DNA of 64,000 nucleotides, from positions 1-64,000 of the forward strand of contig JBGSIA010000165.1 in the NCBI GenBank assembly GCA_041751935.1. Reading direction: 5' to 3'. Of the stretch, positions 17,600 through 26,517 are shown one piece after another. Origin of the DNA: JBBSJZ01 sp041751935. GTDB taxonomy: Bacteria; Planctomycetota; Planctomycetia; Pirellulales; Pirellulaceae. The stretch's first letter is position 1. Every line of letters starts with the position of its first letter. Made by a program: the position numbers and the translations under genes. The notes under the pieces were generated by a model that saw nothing but the letters and a program-made list of their open reading frames with translations, was not told the origin of the DNA and did no database searches.

Positions 17600-18472
17600 T
17601 CACGAACTCGCGCTACGGTAACTCTTCAGTGCCAGCTGGAATATGAACCGGCTGACAAGTAAACTCATCAGTGTTGCGATCACTGCCCAGCCGACTAGCC
17701 AATATTCCCACGGTTGCCGCGGCGTAATGGGGCGAGCCAGCAACCTTGCGGGAACATTCACAACGACCAAGACCGGGACGACAAAGGTAAAGAATCCGTA
17801 GAGCGGTTGTCCCCAGCCACGGTTGTAGATCTCCATCGGATAACGGCTGAAATTAGTGATATAGAACCAGAAATCGTATAATGTTTGATTGCGTCCCAGC
17901 CAAATGCTCGTCGCACTCAAGCAGATCATCAAGCTGTATAGGATTACAACACCACAAAGGATGAATACGACGTAGAGAACACTCGCACCAAGTGATGGCA
18001 CATAAGGATTGACGTCGCGAGTTGCCAACGAAACAAGCGATACGGCAAGGATCACAAAGCCCGCGAAAAAATTGGATAAGGCGCTCCAGTCGATGCGACG
18101 AAACGATATCAGGAACTGGGTGTCAATTGGTTTAAGGAGTGCAAAGTCGAGTCCGCCGGTTCGGATCAGCTCGCTGAATTCTTCTGCGTTGGGCATAAAG
18201 AACGCTTGTACCAAAGCGTTGATGAACCACGTTGTCGCGATGAAGACGAAAAAGCGATCGCGGTCCCACCCCGTGCCTTGGCCGATCGACGCGGTGTATT
18301 GAAAAATAATCAAATAGAAGCCGACGTTCATCAGCGTCCAGCCCAAACTGCTGACGCATTGAAAAAAGAAATTAGCTCGAAACGTCATGTCACGAACCAA
18401 ACTATTGCTGGCAAACGTCAAAAAGACTTTCAAGTAGTTCGGTCGTGTCGGAGTCGTTGGCATGGTGTGCAT
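17600..18472 (-). CDS. ABC-2 type permease (DUF990 family), second of a pair
   Basis: A 290-residue protein with about six membrane segments. NSLVRDMTFRANFFFQ near the start and the cytoplasmic loop FSELIRTGGLDFALLKPIDT are the hallmark of this permease family, where the loop contacts the ATPase. It starts about 20 bases after the stop of the related gene upstream on the same strand, so the two are very likely translated from one mRNA and form a heterodimer. ATG at 18463 is an alternative start. No ATPase of this family lies beside the pair, so the nucleotide-binding subunit must be encoded elsewhere. Substrate unknown. Confidence 0.82.
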   Translation of the reverse strand: MHTMPTTPTRPNYLKVFLTFASNSLVRDMTFRANFFFQCVSSLGWTLMNVGFYLIIFQYTASIGQGTGWDRDRFFVFIATTWFINALVQAFFMPNAEEFSELIRTGGLDFALLKPIDTQFLISFRRIDWSALSNFFAGFVILAVSLVSLATRDVNPYVPSLGASVLYVVFILCGVVILYSLMICLSATSIWLGRNQTLYDFWFYITNFSRYPMEIYNRGWGQPLYGFFTFVVPVLVVVNVPARLLARPITPRQPWEYWLVGWAVIATLMSLLVSRFIFQLALKSYRSASS

Positions 18473-18492
18473 CTACGTATCGGAAAAGGGAC

Positions 18493-19401
18493 TTATCCCC
18501 CGTAGCCACTGTATCGTTTAACGCCGCGAGCATACGCAACGCGTGATGCAACGATAAACACGATAAGCCAAATCGCTTCGATGCCAAGTTCCAACCACAA
18601 CCGATCTTCGGGAACTTTTTGCAAGAATACGGCGGCTGGGAAATACGCTAAGTACTTGAACGGCAAGAACTGCACCAAGCCTTCGATGCCCGGAGGCAAC
18701 AGTGACAAGGGAAACATATGGCCTGACAAAAAGAACGTAAACAGCATGAACACGAATAGTAATGAAGAGACTTCCAAGAACCAGAAGCCGATCATGCCGA
18801 TGGCTGCTTCCATAAAAAAGCCGATCATGAATCCCATCACCAGCGTTGCGAGGAAGGCCACGAAGACGGACGTGGGCGGGAATCCTTGCGTGAAATAGCC
18901 TCGACACAAATAGAACACCAATGCGAAGGGTGCGATCGCTACGGCGTAGTAGGCCGTTTTGTGAGCGATGCGAGTAATCAACAAAAAGCTCACCAAATCA
19001 ATCGGTTGGATCAGATAGCGTTTGATCTCGCCTTCGCGAATTTGCCGACTGATGCCTGAGGCCAAGCCCGGCATGCTGGAGAAAGCACGACCGATCATCG
19101 TCAGCAAATAGTAGGCGACCATTTCCTCAAAGTTGTAGCCGCCCAACCGCGCGGCACTCTCGCCAGTCGCGGTCCCGATGGCGTCAAAGACGGCGAACCA
19201 CAGGAAAATTTGAGTGATGATGGGCAGGAATCTCATCAACGTTCCGAGGGCAAAGTCGCCTCGATAAACAAGCCGCTCGCCCAACGCAGTCCGAAAGATC
19301 ATCCACCACAACGAGACTCTCCAGGCAATGCCAGAGTCTTGGGCGTGGCCCTGGTCACTGGGCGGTCGGTCGACGAAGGAAGTTCCGGTAGACATGAACA
19401 A
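18493..19401 (-). CDS. ABC-2 type permease (DUF990 family), first of a pair
   Basis: A 302-residue membrane protein with about six hydrophobic segments after a hydrophilic N-terminus. RTALGERLVYRGDFALGTL and the loop ISRQIREGEIKRYLIQPID match the same family as the downstream permease. The GEIKRYLIQPID and GGLDFALLKPID loops of the two proteins are clearly paralogous. The second ATG (third codon) is an equally good start. The gene is divergent from the esterase at 19496. A GldA-like ATPase lies 1.1 kb away on the other strand, but it has its own permease partner. Confidence 0.82.
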   Translation of the reverse strand: MFMSTGTSFVDRPPSDQGHAQDSGIAWRVSLWWMIFRTALGERLVYRGDFALGTLMRFLPIITQIFLWFAVFDAIGTATGESAARLGGYNFEEMVAYYLLTMIGRAFSSMPGLASGISRQIREGEIKRYLIQPIDLVSFLLITRIAHKTAYYAVAIAPFALVFYLCRGYFTQGFPPTSVFVAFLATLVMGFMIGFFMEAAIGMIGFWFLEVSSLLFVFMLFTFFLSGHMFPLSLLPPGIEGLVQFLPFKYLAYFPAAVFLQKVPEDRLWLELGIEAIWLIVFIVASRVAYARGVKRYSGYGG

Positions 19402-19495
19402 TGTAATACTGTGCGGCCCCCACTTTGGCGAGGTGAGTCGAGTACAATCGACCGCTGAATGAATCGAAACCTTGAATCACTCTTGAGGACATTTT

Positions 19496-20395
19496 ATGCG
19501 AACGATGATTGGCGGCATGGTTTTGTTGTTCTTATGCGTCCCGTTTGCGGCAACTGCTGAACAACCGCTGCAGTACACCGCAGTTGATTTATTGCCAGAC
19601 ACTAGCGACAAGGCCACCGATAGCGGGGACCGGCCGCAATTGTTGATTTCGCCGAGTCCAGCAACGGATTTGTCGGCAGGAATCGTAATTCTTCCGGGCG
19701 GTGGCTACAACGGTTTGGCGATGGACCACGAGGGCCACCAAATTGCCCAGTGGATGCACTCGCTGGGGATTCGCTCGGCGATTTGCACTTACCGGCTGAA
19801 GGGCAAGGGAAACGCGGGACAAGGTTATCGGCATCCGATTCCGATGCAGGACGCCCAAGCAGCAATCCGCTATTTGAGGGCAAATGCTAGCGAACTCAAG
19901 CTCGATCCGGCACGAATCGGTATCATTGGTTTTTCGGCGGGCGGCCACCTGGCGTCGACGGTCTCGACGCACTTTGCCGACGCAAAGCCTGGTGAGAGTG
20001 CCCCACTGGAAAAGGTGTCCTCGCGGCCGGATTTCAGTATTCTTTGCTACCCCGTGATTGCATTCAATCAGGCGTATACGCACAGGGGCAGCCAGCGAAA
20101 CTTGATTGGTGAGGACGCCGGCCAAGAACTGATCGAATCGCTTTCCAATGAGAAACAGGTAACACCACAGACGCCACCGACGTTCTTGTTCCATACGACT
20201 GAAGATACAGCTGTTCCGCCTCAAAACAGCCTCGTTTACGCGTTGGCCTGTGCCCAAAATGGCGTGGCGGTAGAGTTACACTTGTTTCCCCAAGGCAGGC
20301 ACGGGATCGGGCTGGGGAAGGATATTCCCGGTGCGGCACAGTGGCCCGATCTGTGTGCAGCTTGGTTAAAGCGGCTGGGAATGGCGGCCCAGTAG
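19496..20395 (+). CDS. Exported alpha/beta-hydrolase (esterase, BD-FAE/acetylxylan esterase-like)
   Basis: A 299-residue protein with a signal peptide (about residues 1-21). The catalytic set is visible: oxyanion loop ILPGGGY at 65-71, nucleophile Ser147 in GFSAGGH, Asp237 in TEDTAVPP, His269 in GRHGIGL. The family removes acetyl or feruloyl groups from plant or algal polysaccharides, which fits a planctomycete that degrades sulfated and acetylated glycans. It stands alone between divergent and downstream units. A hairpin lies seven bases past its stop. Confidence 0.85.
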   Translation: MRTMIGGMVLLFLCVPFAATAEQPLQYTAVDLLPDTSDKATDSGDRPQLLISPSPATDLSAGIVILPGGGYNGLAMDHEGHQIAQWMHSLGIRSAICTYRLKGKGNAGQGYRHPIPMQDAQAAIRYLRANASELKLDPARIGIIGFSAGGHLASTVSTHFADAKPGESAPLEKVSSRPDFSILCYPVIAFNQAYTHRGSQRNLIGEDAGQELIESLSNEKQVTPQTPPTFLFHTTEDTAVPPQNSLVYALACAQNGVAVELHLFPQGRHGIGLGKDIPGAAQWPDLCAAWLKRLGMAAQ

Positions 20396-20401
20396 CAGTG
20401 A

Positions 20402-20450
20402 ACCGTAATAAAGGTCTAGGCGTAGCCTTGAGCTATAGCGCCATTACGGT
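20402..20450 (+). terminator. Bulged hairpin, likely transcript end of the esterase gene
   Basis: ACCGTAAT (20402-20409) pairs exactly with ATTACGGT (20443-20450). Inside it GGCG (20419-20422) pairs with CGCC (20439-20442), and TAG (20423-20425) with CTA (20433-20435), with a nine-base bulge on the 5' side. It begins seven bases after the stop codon. There is no U-tract beyond it, so it may stabilise the 3' end or act in Rho-dependent ending rather than as a classical intrinsic terminator. Confidence 0.45.
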
Positions 20451-20506
20451 CTATATTTCCTGGCTTAATCATTCAAAAACAACGGTATCGACGGATCCCC
20501 CACGTA

Positions 20507-21256
20507 ATGACCAGTTCCAATGAGACCCGCCGCCCGATGATCGAGGCGGTAGGATTGAGCAAGTTTTACGGACCCTTCGCCGCCGCTCGCGAAGTCACGT
20601 TTTCGGTCGGCGAAGGCGAGTTGGTTGCCTTTCTTGGTCCCAACGGTGCCGGAAAAAGCACCACCATGAAGATGCTGACCGGATACATTGCGCCTAGCGA
20701 AGGCTTCGCGCGGATCGCCGGTCACAACATGATGGAAGACCGCATCGAAGGTAGTCGTCGCCTGGGATATTTGCCCGAGAACGGCCCGTTGTATCCCGAA
20801 ATGACTCCGCTGGGGATGCTCGACTTCTTTGCCGAAGCTCGGGGGATGACCAAAGCCAAAAAGAAAGATCGCATCGAGGCAGTGGTCGAAATTTGCGATC
20901 TGTCGACGGTCATGTACAAGCCGATCAGTAAGCTTTCCAAGGGTTTCAAGCAGCGCGTGGGCATGTCACAAGCTCTGCTGCACGAGCCCGATGTGTTGAT
21001 CATGGACGAGCCGACTGCGGGCCTGGACCCGAACCAAATTCGCGGCGTTCGCAAGACCATGCGGCGACTGAGCGAGACCAAGACGATCTTGCTCAGCACG
21101 CACATTCTGCAAGAAGTCGAAGCGATGGCAAACCGCGTCGTGATGATCAACGAAGGAAGATTAGTTTACGACGGCAGTGTCGAGGGGTTGCGTGATCGAG
21201 GCAACAATGACCTCGACGAAGCGTTCCACTCGCTGACCCATGGCGCGACGATCTGA
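20507..21256 (+). CDS. ABC transporter ATPase (GldA-like)
   Basis: A 249-residue ATPase with all nucleotide-binding motifs: Walker A GPNGAGKST, the signature LSKGFKQRVG, Walker B VLIMDEPTAGLDP and the switch His in LSTHIL. YLPENGPLYPEMTPLGML is characteristic of the GldA/NatA group. It is followed 58 bases later by a GldF-GldG fusion and then by a DUF4340 protein. This trio recurs in planctomycetes and Bacteroidetes. In Flavobacterium the Gld proteins support gliding, but in most phyla the exported substrate is unknown. Confidence 0.88.
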   Translation: MTSSNETRRPMIEAVGLSKFYGPFAAAREVTFSVGEGELVAFLGPNGAGKSTTMKMLTGYIAPSEGFARIAGHNMMEDRIEGSRRLGYLPENGPLYPEMTPLGMLDFFAEARGMTKAKKKDRIEAVVEICDLSTVMYKPISKLSKGFKQRVGMSQALLHEPDVLIMDEPTAGLDPNQIRGVRKTMRRLSETKTILLSTHILQEVEAMANRVVMINEGRLVYDGSVEGLRDRGNNDLDEAFHSLTHGATI

Positions 21257-21314
21257 CCGGTACCGCGACGATTTAGTTCACCCAAATTCCACTCTTAGTT
21301 GACGTTACTGCAAC

Positions 21315-24197
21315 ATGGTTCTCGAAAATGTTCTTTGGGCGCTGGCCTCATTACTAGCCTACGACGCCATCTTTTTATTATTGCTGGTCGCACTAGTTGC
21401 GTTGCTGGCAGGCACCAAGCAAGCGGCGTTCGCGGTAATGAAGCGCAACTTTGTGGGGTATTTCAGCAACCCGACGGGATATGTTTTCCTGTGTATTTTT
21501 GTGTTTCTGACATCGTTGGCGGCGTTTTGGCCTTACGAGTTTTTTAATCAGAACTTGGCGACTTTGGACCAACTGAATTATTGGTACCCACTGATCATGC
21601 TGGTGTTCATCCCAGCGATAACGATGAGTATTTGGGCTGAAGAAAAACGTCAAGGAACCGACGAATTGCTGCTGACGCTGCCCGCGGACGATTTTGATAT
21701 TGTCATTGGCAAGTACATGGCGGCAGCATCTATTTTCACGGCGTCGTTGTTGTTCAGCCAGCTTAGTACGTTTGTGACTCTTGACATCCTGACGCAAGGG
21801 AGCGTTGATACGGGACTGATTTTCACGACCTATTTGGGGTACTGGTTTGTCGGGTTGACGATGATCGCCATCGGCATGGTGGCTTCGTTCTTGACAGGGA
21901 ATCTAACGGTAGGTTTCATTCTGGGTGCCCTGTTCAACGCGCCGTTGGCGTTCGCTTCGCTCGCCGATTCAGTAAGTCCTTCGCAAAAGATCGCTGCTTG
22001 GTTGGCCGGTGCTGGGATTGCTCGCCCTTTTGATGACTTTGGTCGCGGAGTGATTAGTTCGTCATCAATCATTTATTTCGTGTTAGTCGCCTCAGTCGCA
22101 CTTTATGTGTGCATGGTCCTCATCGGTCGTCGTCACTGGACCGGTGGCAAAGATGGTAACACGATGGCTTGGCATTACATCGCTCGGGCATTAGCGCTGG
22201 TCGCGATCACTTGCGCCGCCGTGGTGATCCTGCGGAATAAGGATCTGATGCGTAAAGACCTTACCGAAAACCAAGTTAGCTCGTTGGCCGATGGTACACG
22301 CGGCTTGATCGCGAACTTGGATGCTGATCGACCGATCGTGATTGATGCCTTTATCAGTAGCGAAGTTCCCGAGTTGTATGCTCGCACCCGGTACGAGCTG
22401 GTGAACTTATTGAAAGAGTTCCGCAGTGAAGCGGCCAAGAATAATCGCACGATCGAAGTCAATTTGTATGACGACATCGAGTTGTTCAGTGAGGACGCTG
22501 CACTGGCGGCTGAGCGCTTTGGCATCGAACCGGTCACGCGGATGGTTCGGGAGAAGGGCTCCTTTCAACAAAAACAGTTGATCATGGGCGCTGCATTTCG
22601 AAGCGGCTTGGAAAAAGTCACGGTACCGGTTTTTGAATACGGCATCCCGGTGGAATACGAACTGGTGCGATCGATCAACACCGTTGCCCGCGGAGAACGA
22701 AAACGAATCGGCATTGTCGCCACCGAAGCTCAATTGATGGGCGGAATGTCGATGCAAGGAATGCAGATGCAGCGAATCGAAAAGCACCCACTGGTCGATG
22801 AATTGGCTAAACAATACGACGTCGAAGTGGTTGACTTGAATTCTCCGGTATCACCCGACATGTACGAGGCGCTCGTTGCAGTACAACCTTCGTCGCTGGC
22901 GCCACAACAATTCGACCGATTGGTTGCTGCGGTCAAGGAGGGAGTTCCCACGGTGATCTTTGAAGATCCATTACCATTCGCGGCCCAATACATCACCGCC
23001 ACGGGGCAACAAAAACAATCACCGGGAGGAATGTTCGGCGGTGGCGGAGGTCCGATGCCCAAGGGCGATATTCGTCAACTGTGGGATGCGCTGGGAATTG
23101 AGGCTCCAGGACGCGCGGGGATGCAAGGTCTGTACTCGCCCGATGTTGTTTGGCAGCAGTACAACCCGTATCCCAACTTACAGATGAACGTCAACGACTT
23201 GTGGTCGTTCATCAGCGAAGAAGCACCAGGAGTCGAAGAGGGACGGGCGCTCAGCAACGACAGTATCATCACTTCGGGATTGCGAGAAGTCTTGGCATTG
23301 TATGCTGGTGCGGTTCGTTCCAAGGCCGATAGCCCACTGAAGCACACGCCACTGTTGCGCACGGGTGCGGTAAGTGGACTGCTAAGCTTTGACAAGATCC
23401 AGCAGTTCCTCAGTGGTCAGTCATCTCTTGTTGGCCAGAATGACACGCTCAATCCGAATCAAATCTTGGCAATGACAATTGAGGGCGATAAGCCCGCGAC
23501 CACCAAGGATGCGGAGGGAAATGACACGACGGCCGCTGGCAACATCCGGGCGGTTTACATCGCCGACACGGATCTGATGCTGCCTGTGTTTTTGCAGCTT
23601 CGTGCTGAACCCGATCAGGCGACCGACATGCGGTTCCAATTTCAGAACGTGACGTTTTTGCTGAACGCCATCGATTGGTTGACCGGTGAAACAGAGTTTA
23701 TCAACGTTCGTAAGCACGAAGCGATTTTCGCGAGCTTGAAGATGATCGACTCCGTCAAGGAAGAAGCGACCACCGAAGTGCGGTTGCGGAGTAATAAGTT
23801 CAAGGAGCAGTCCGACGAGGCGATCCGTGAAGCGCAAGAGAAGATGGATAAGGAACTAAAAACGCTCAAGGAAGAAGTGGATAAGCTTCAGAAAGACAAT
23901 GCCGACGGACGCGTTCCGCGAGCAGCGTTGCAGGAGAAGCTGATGCAGTTCCAAATCAAACAAGAGAACTTGCAACGGAACCTGGACGTTAAACAACAAA
24001 AAACGGAACGTGAGCGTGAGAGCAATACTCGTGAGATCCAGCGAGAAGCGGACCAACAAGTGACAGCAATCCAAAACCAAGTGAAGGCGTTTGCGGTCGC
24101 CTTGCCATGTATCCCGCCTCTCATCATCGGTGTGGTCGTGTTCGCTTCGCGACGACTTCGCGAACGAGAAAACATCAGCAAGAGTCGACTGAAGTAG
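21315..24197 (+). CDS. GldF-GldG fusion: ABC-2 permease joined to GldG-type domain
   Basis: A 960-residue fusion. Residues 1-275 are an ABC-2 permease (KRNFVGYFSNPTGYVFLCIF, IWAEEKRQGTDELLLTLP), as in GldF. A membrane segment near 285-300 leads into a GldG-type periplasmic domain (LTENQVSSLADGTRGLIANL, ISSEVPELYART, VEYELVRSINTV). A Gly/Met-rich loop occurs near 575. The end holds a long coiled coil (about 815-920) and a last membrane segment with a basic tail. In Flavobacterium these are separate GldF and GldG proteins. The fusion fixes permease and GldG at 1:1 and implies the large domain lies outside the membrane near the substrate path. Confidence 0.85.
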   Translation: MVLENVLWALASLLAYDAIFLLLLVALVALLAGTKQAAFAVMKRNFVGYFSNPTGYVFLCIFVFLTSLAAFWPYEFFNQNLATLDQLNYWYPLIMLVFIPAITMSIWAEEKRQGTDELLLTLPADDFDIVIGKYMAAASIFTASLLFSQLSTFVTLDILTQGSVDTGLIFTTYLGYWFVGLTMIAIGMVASFLTGNLTVGFILGALFNAPLAFASLADSVSPSQKIAAWLAGAGIARPFDDFGRGVISSSSIIYFVLVASVALYVCMVLIGRRHWTGGKDGNTMAWHYIARALALVAITCAAVVILRNKDLMRKDLTENQVSSLADGTRGLIANLDADRPIVIDAFISSEVPELYARTRYELVNLLKEFRSEAAKNNRTIEVNLYDDIELFSEDAALAAERFGIEPVTRMVREKGSFQQKQLIMGAAFRSGLEKVTVPVFEYGIPVEYELVRSINTVARGERKRIGIVATEAQLMGGMSMQGMQMQRIEKHPLVDELAKQYDVEVVDLNSPVSPDMYEALVAVQPSSLAPQQFDRLVAAVKEGVPTVIFEDPLPFAAQYITATGQQKQSPGGMFGGGGGPMPKGDIRQLWDALGIEAPGRAGMQGLYSPDVVWQQYNPYPNLQMNVNDLWSFISEEAPGVEEGRALSNDSIITSGLREVLALYAGAVRSKADSPLKHTPLLRTGAVSGLLSFDKIQQFLSGQSSLVGQNDTLNPNQILAMTIEGDKPATTKDAEGNDTTAAGNIRAVYIADTDLMLPVFLQLRAEPDQATDMRFQFQNVTFLLNAIDWLTGETEFINVRKHEAIFASLKMIDSVKEEATTEVRLRSNKFKEQSDEAIREAQEKMDKELKTLKEEVDKLQKDNADGRVPRAALQEKLMQFQIKQENLQRNLDVKQQKTERERESNTREIQREADQQVTAIQNQVKAFAVALPCIPPLIIGVVVFASRRLRERENISKSRLK

Positions 24198-24251
24198 AGC
24201 CGGCTCGTAGTAACATCAATCAACCGACAATTTTCAACAGCAGTAGTCATT

Positions 24252-26459
24252 GTGAACGAAACAACAAAAACAGGCGTTTTTTGGGGTGTGGCGGTTGTCA
24301 CGTTGGGCATCGCGGCACTTGTGGCATGGCCCGTCTCGACCAAAAGTCAACGCACGACGCGAGTCGGCCAGCCACTGTTTGAAGAGTTCAAGGATCCATT
24401 GGTCGCGTCGAGCTTGAAGATCGTGACGTTCGACGAACTGCAAGGTCAACTCGATACGTTTGAGGTTCGTAAGGATCGACAAAGCGGTGTGTGGACGATT
24501 CCCTCTCGCAACGGCTATCCCGCCGATGCTGTCGAGCATATGCGTGACGCGGCTAATTCACTGGTTGGTTTGAAAATTCTTGATATCCAAACCGAGAATG
24601 CCGAAGACCACGACGACTTGGGCGTCGTTGAGCCGAAACTTGAGGAACTCGAAGTCGGCGATGAAGGTGTTGGTCGCTTGGTGACGTTCAAGGACAATGA
24701 TCAGAAGACCGTCGCGTCACTGATTATCGGTAATACTCTGGAGAACGAGCAAGGAAAAATTTACGTTCGCATCCCGGGTCAAGACCCTGTCTACGTCGTG
24801 AAGTTGGACGAGTCGCCACTGACAACCAAGTTCCAGGATTGGATTGAGGATGACCTGTTGCAGTTAAGTAGTATCGATATCGACCAAATGGAGATCAAGG
24901 ACTACAACGCCGCGATAAATGTTGGAGGAGCCGTTTCGCTTAATCGAAATTATGCCGCGACGGTGAAGCTGGACGGATCACAGTGGAAGCTTGGTCAATT
25001 GCTCGAATACGACGCAAAAAATCCTCTTGCTGAACCTCAGCAAGTCCAGGTGGCTGCTGACCAGGAACTCAACGCGACGAAGCTTAACGAGATGAAGAAC
25101 GCGCTGGACGATTTGAAGATCGTCAACGTCATTCGTAAGCCCGAAGGGATGAGTGCAAACTTGCGAGCAGATAAAGATCTGCTATCCAACGACGAGGCGA
25201 TCACATCGTTGATGTCACGCGGCTTTATTCCGGTCACCACCGGTGCCCAAGATGAGATCGAGGTACTTTCGGCCAACGGCGAGTTGACGGTCGGTCTCAA
25301 AGACGGTGTCGAGTACGTATTGCGATTTGGCAACGTTTCGGGAGTTAGCGATGAGGAAGACGAAGACATGGCTGACGGAGAAGCCGAAGAAACATCGACG
25401 CTTGGTGGCGCCAATCGGTACTTGCTGGTGACCACACGTGTGAACGAAGCCCATTTTCCGCCGCCGGACTTGCAATCCGTTCCCCAGACACTGGAAGAAC
25501 TGCAGGCTATGGAAGCAGCCGCTAATGCTGATGCCACGACGCCAACGCAAGTCAGTGAACCTGCCGTGATGCCTGTGGATCCAGTGGTAGAGAAGGAACC
25601 AGTGAAAGAAAAGGCTGCGGCCGAGGATGCTGGGGGTGAGCAGGCGAAGGATACTGAGCCGATGAAGAAGTCGGAAGAAAAGCCAGCAGCAGAAAGCGGG
25701 GACGCTCCTGCGGAAACGACTAATAAGCCGGAATCTGACAATCCAGAATCTGCCCAGAAACCGGCCGACGAGTCGAACTCCAAGGAAAAACAAGTCGTTG
25801 AAGAGAAGCCAGCAGAGAAGGTAGAAGCCGATGCAGACGTAAAAGCAGAACCTGCTGCAAACGAGAAACCTGAAGACTCGGCGGGCGCTGAGCCGAAGGA
25901 CGAAGATTCATCGGCGGTTGTTGCAAGTAATGGTGTGGTGTTGGTCGCTACCCAAGACGACGACGAGGAAGTTGTCTCGCTCGATGCCCCTGAGCAAGCG
26001 AAAGAAAAGACGGAAACCGACGCTCAGCCCGCTGAGTCGGTACCCGCAGACGCGACTGACAAGCCAGCCGAAGGAGATAGGCCGGTTGCTTCCGATAAAG
26101 CCGCTACGGATGCAAAGCCTGTGGAAATGAAGGACGCTCCAGCAAAAAGCGATGCAACTGAGGAGCTTACCGAAGAGGAAAAGCAGGAACGTCTGGAAGC
26201 CGAACAAGAGAAAATTACGAAGGAAAACCAGCGCAAGATCGATGTTCGCAAGGATCAAATTGAAGCGGCCCAGCGACGCGTACGTGACCTCAACGCGCGT
26301 TTTTCTGATTGGTACTACGTGATAGCTGAGGACACTTACCGCAAACTGCGAGTGAACCGCGTAGAGCTGTTTGCCAAAGAAGCCGCGGCCAACGACGCCG
26401 ACGCCGCGTCACCGACTTTGCCGCCGTTCAATAGCATTCCCGGTCTGCCCGGAAACTGA
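24252..26459 (+). CDS. DUF4340 membrane-anchored protein with long acidic Ala/Pro/Lys/Glu segment
   Basis: A 735-residue protein with a GTG start. One membrane segment (residues 10-28) is followed by a DUF4340 region (VTFDELQGQLDTFEVR, WTIPSRNGYPADAVEHM, LVTFKDNDQKTVASLIIGN). Residues about 416-650 are low complexity, dominated by Glu, Ala, Lys, Pro and Asp in runs such as PVVEKEPVKEKAAAED. The C-terminus is alpha-helical (KIDVRKDQIEAAQRRVRDL) and ends with a Pro-rich tail. DUF4340 genes typically follow GldG-type genes, so it is likely an extracytoplasmic partner of the transporter. The inserted acidic segment is much longer than I expect for the family and may span the envelope. Confidence 0.78.
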   Translation: MNETTKTGVFWGVAVVTLGIAALVAWPVSTKSQRTTRVGQPLFEEFKDPLVASSLKIVTFDELQGQLDTFEVRKDRQSGVWTIPSRNGYPADAVEHMRDAANSLVGLKILDIQTENAEDHDDLGVVEPKLEELEVGDEGVGRLVTFKDNDQKTVASLIIGNTLENEQGKIYVRIPGQDPVYVVKLDESPLTTKFQDWIEDDLLQLSSIDIDQMEIKDYNAAINVGGAVSLNRNYAATVKLDGSQWKLGQLLEYDAKNPLAEPQQVQVAADQELNATKLNEMKNALDDLKIVNVIRKPEGMSANLRADKDLLSNDEAITSLMSRGFIPVTTGAQDEIEVLSANGELTVGLKDGVEYVLRFGNVSGVSDEEDEDMADGEAEETSTLGGANRYLLVTTRVNEAHFPPPDLQSVPQTLEELQAMEAAANADATTPTQVSEPAVMPVDPVVEKEPVKEKAAAEDAGGEQAKDTEPMKKSEEKPAAESGDAPAETTNKPESDNPESAQKPADESNSKEKQVVEEKPAEKVEADADVKAEPAANEKPEDSAGAEPKDEDSSAVVASNGVVLVATQDDDEEVVSLDAPEQAKEKTETDAQPAESVPADATDKPAEGDRPVASDKAATDAKPVEMKDAPAKSDATEELTEEEKQERLEAEQEKITKENQRKIDVRKDQIEAAQRRVRDLNARFSDWYYVIAEDTYRKLRVNRVELFAKEAAANDADAASPTLPPFNSIPGLPGN

Positions 26460-26517
26460 AGTTGCGAGTTTCGGACTGGATACTGTTTGAAACTGGTGCC
26501 GTTTTTCCTGGCGGTGT

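Noticed and set aside
25037..25783. Long Ser-rich frame antisense to the DUF4340 gene
   Set aside because: It mirrors the repetitive acidic coding segment; Ser-rich antisense frames are expected opposite Glu/Ala/Asp-rich coding DNA.
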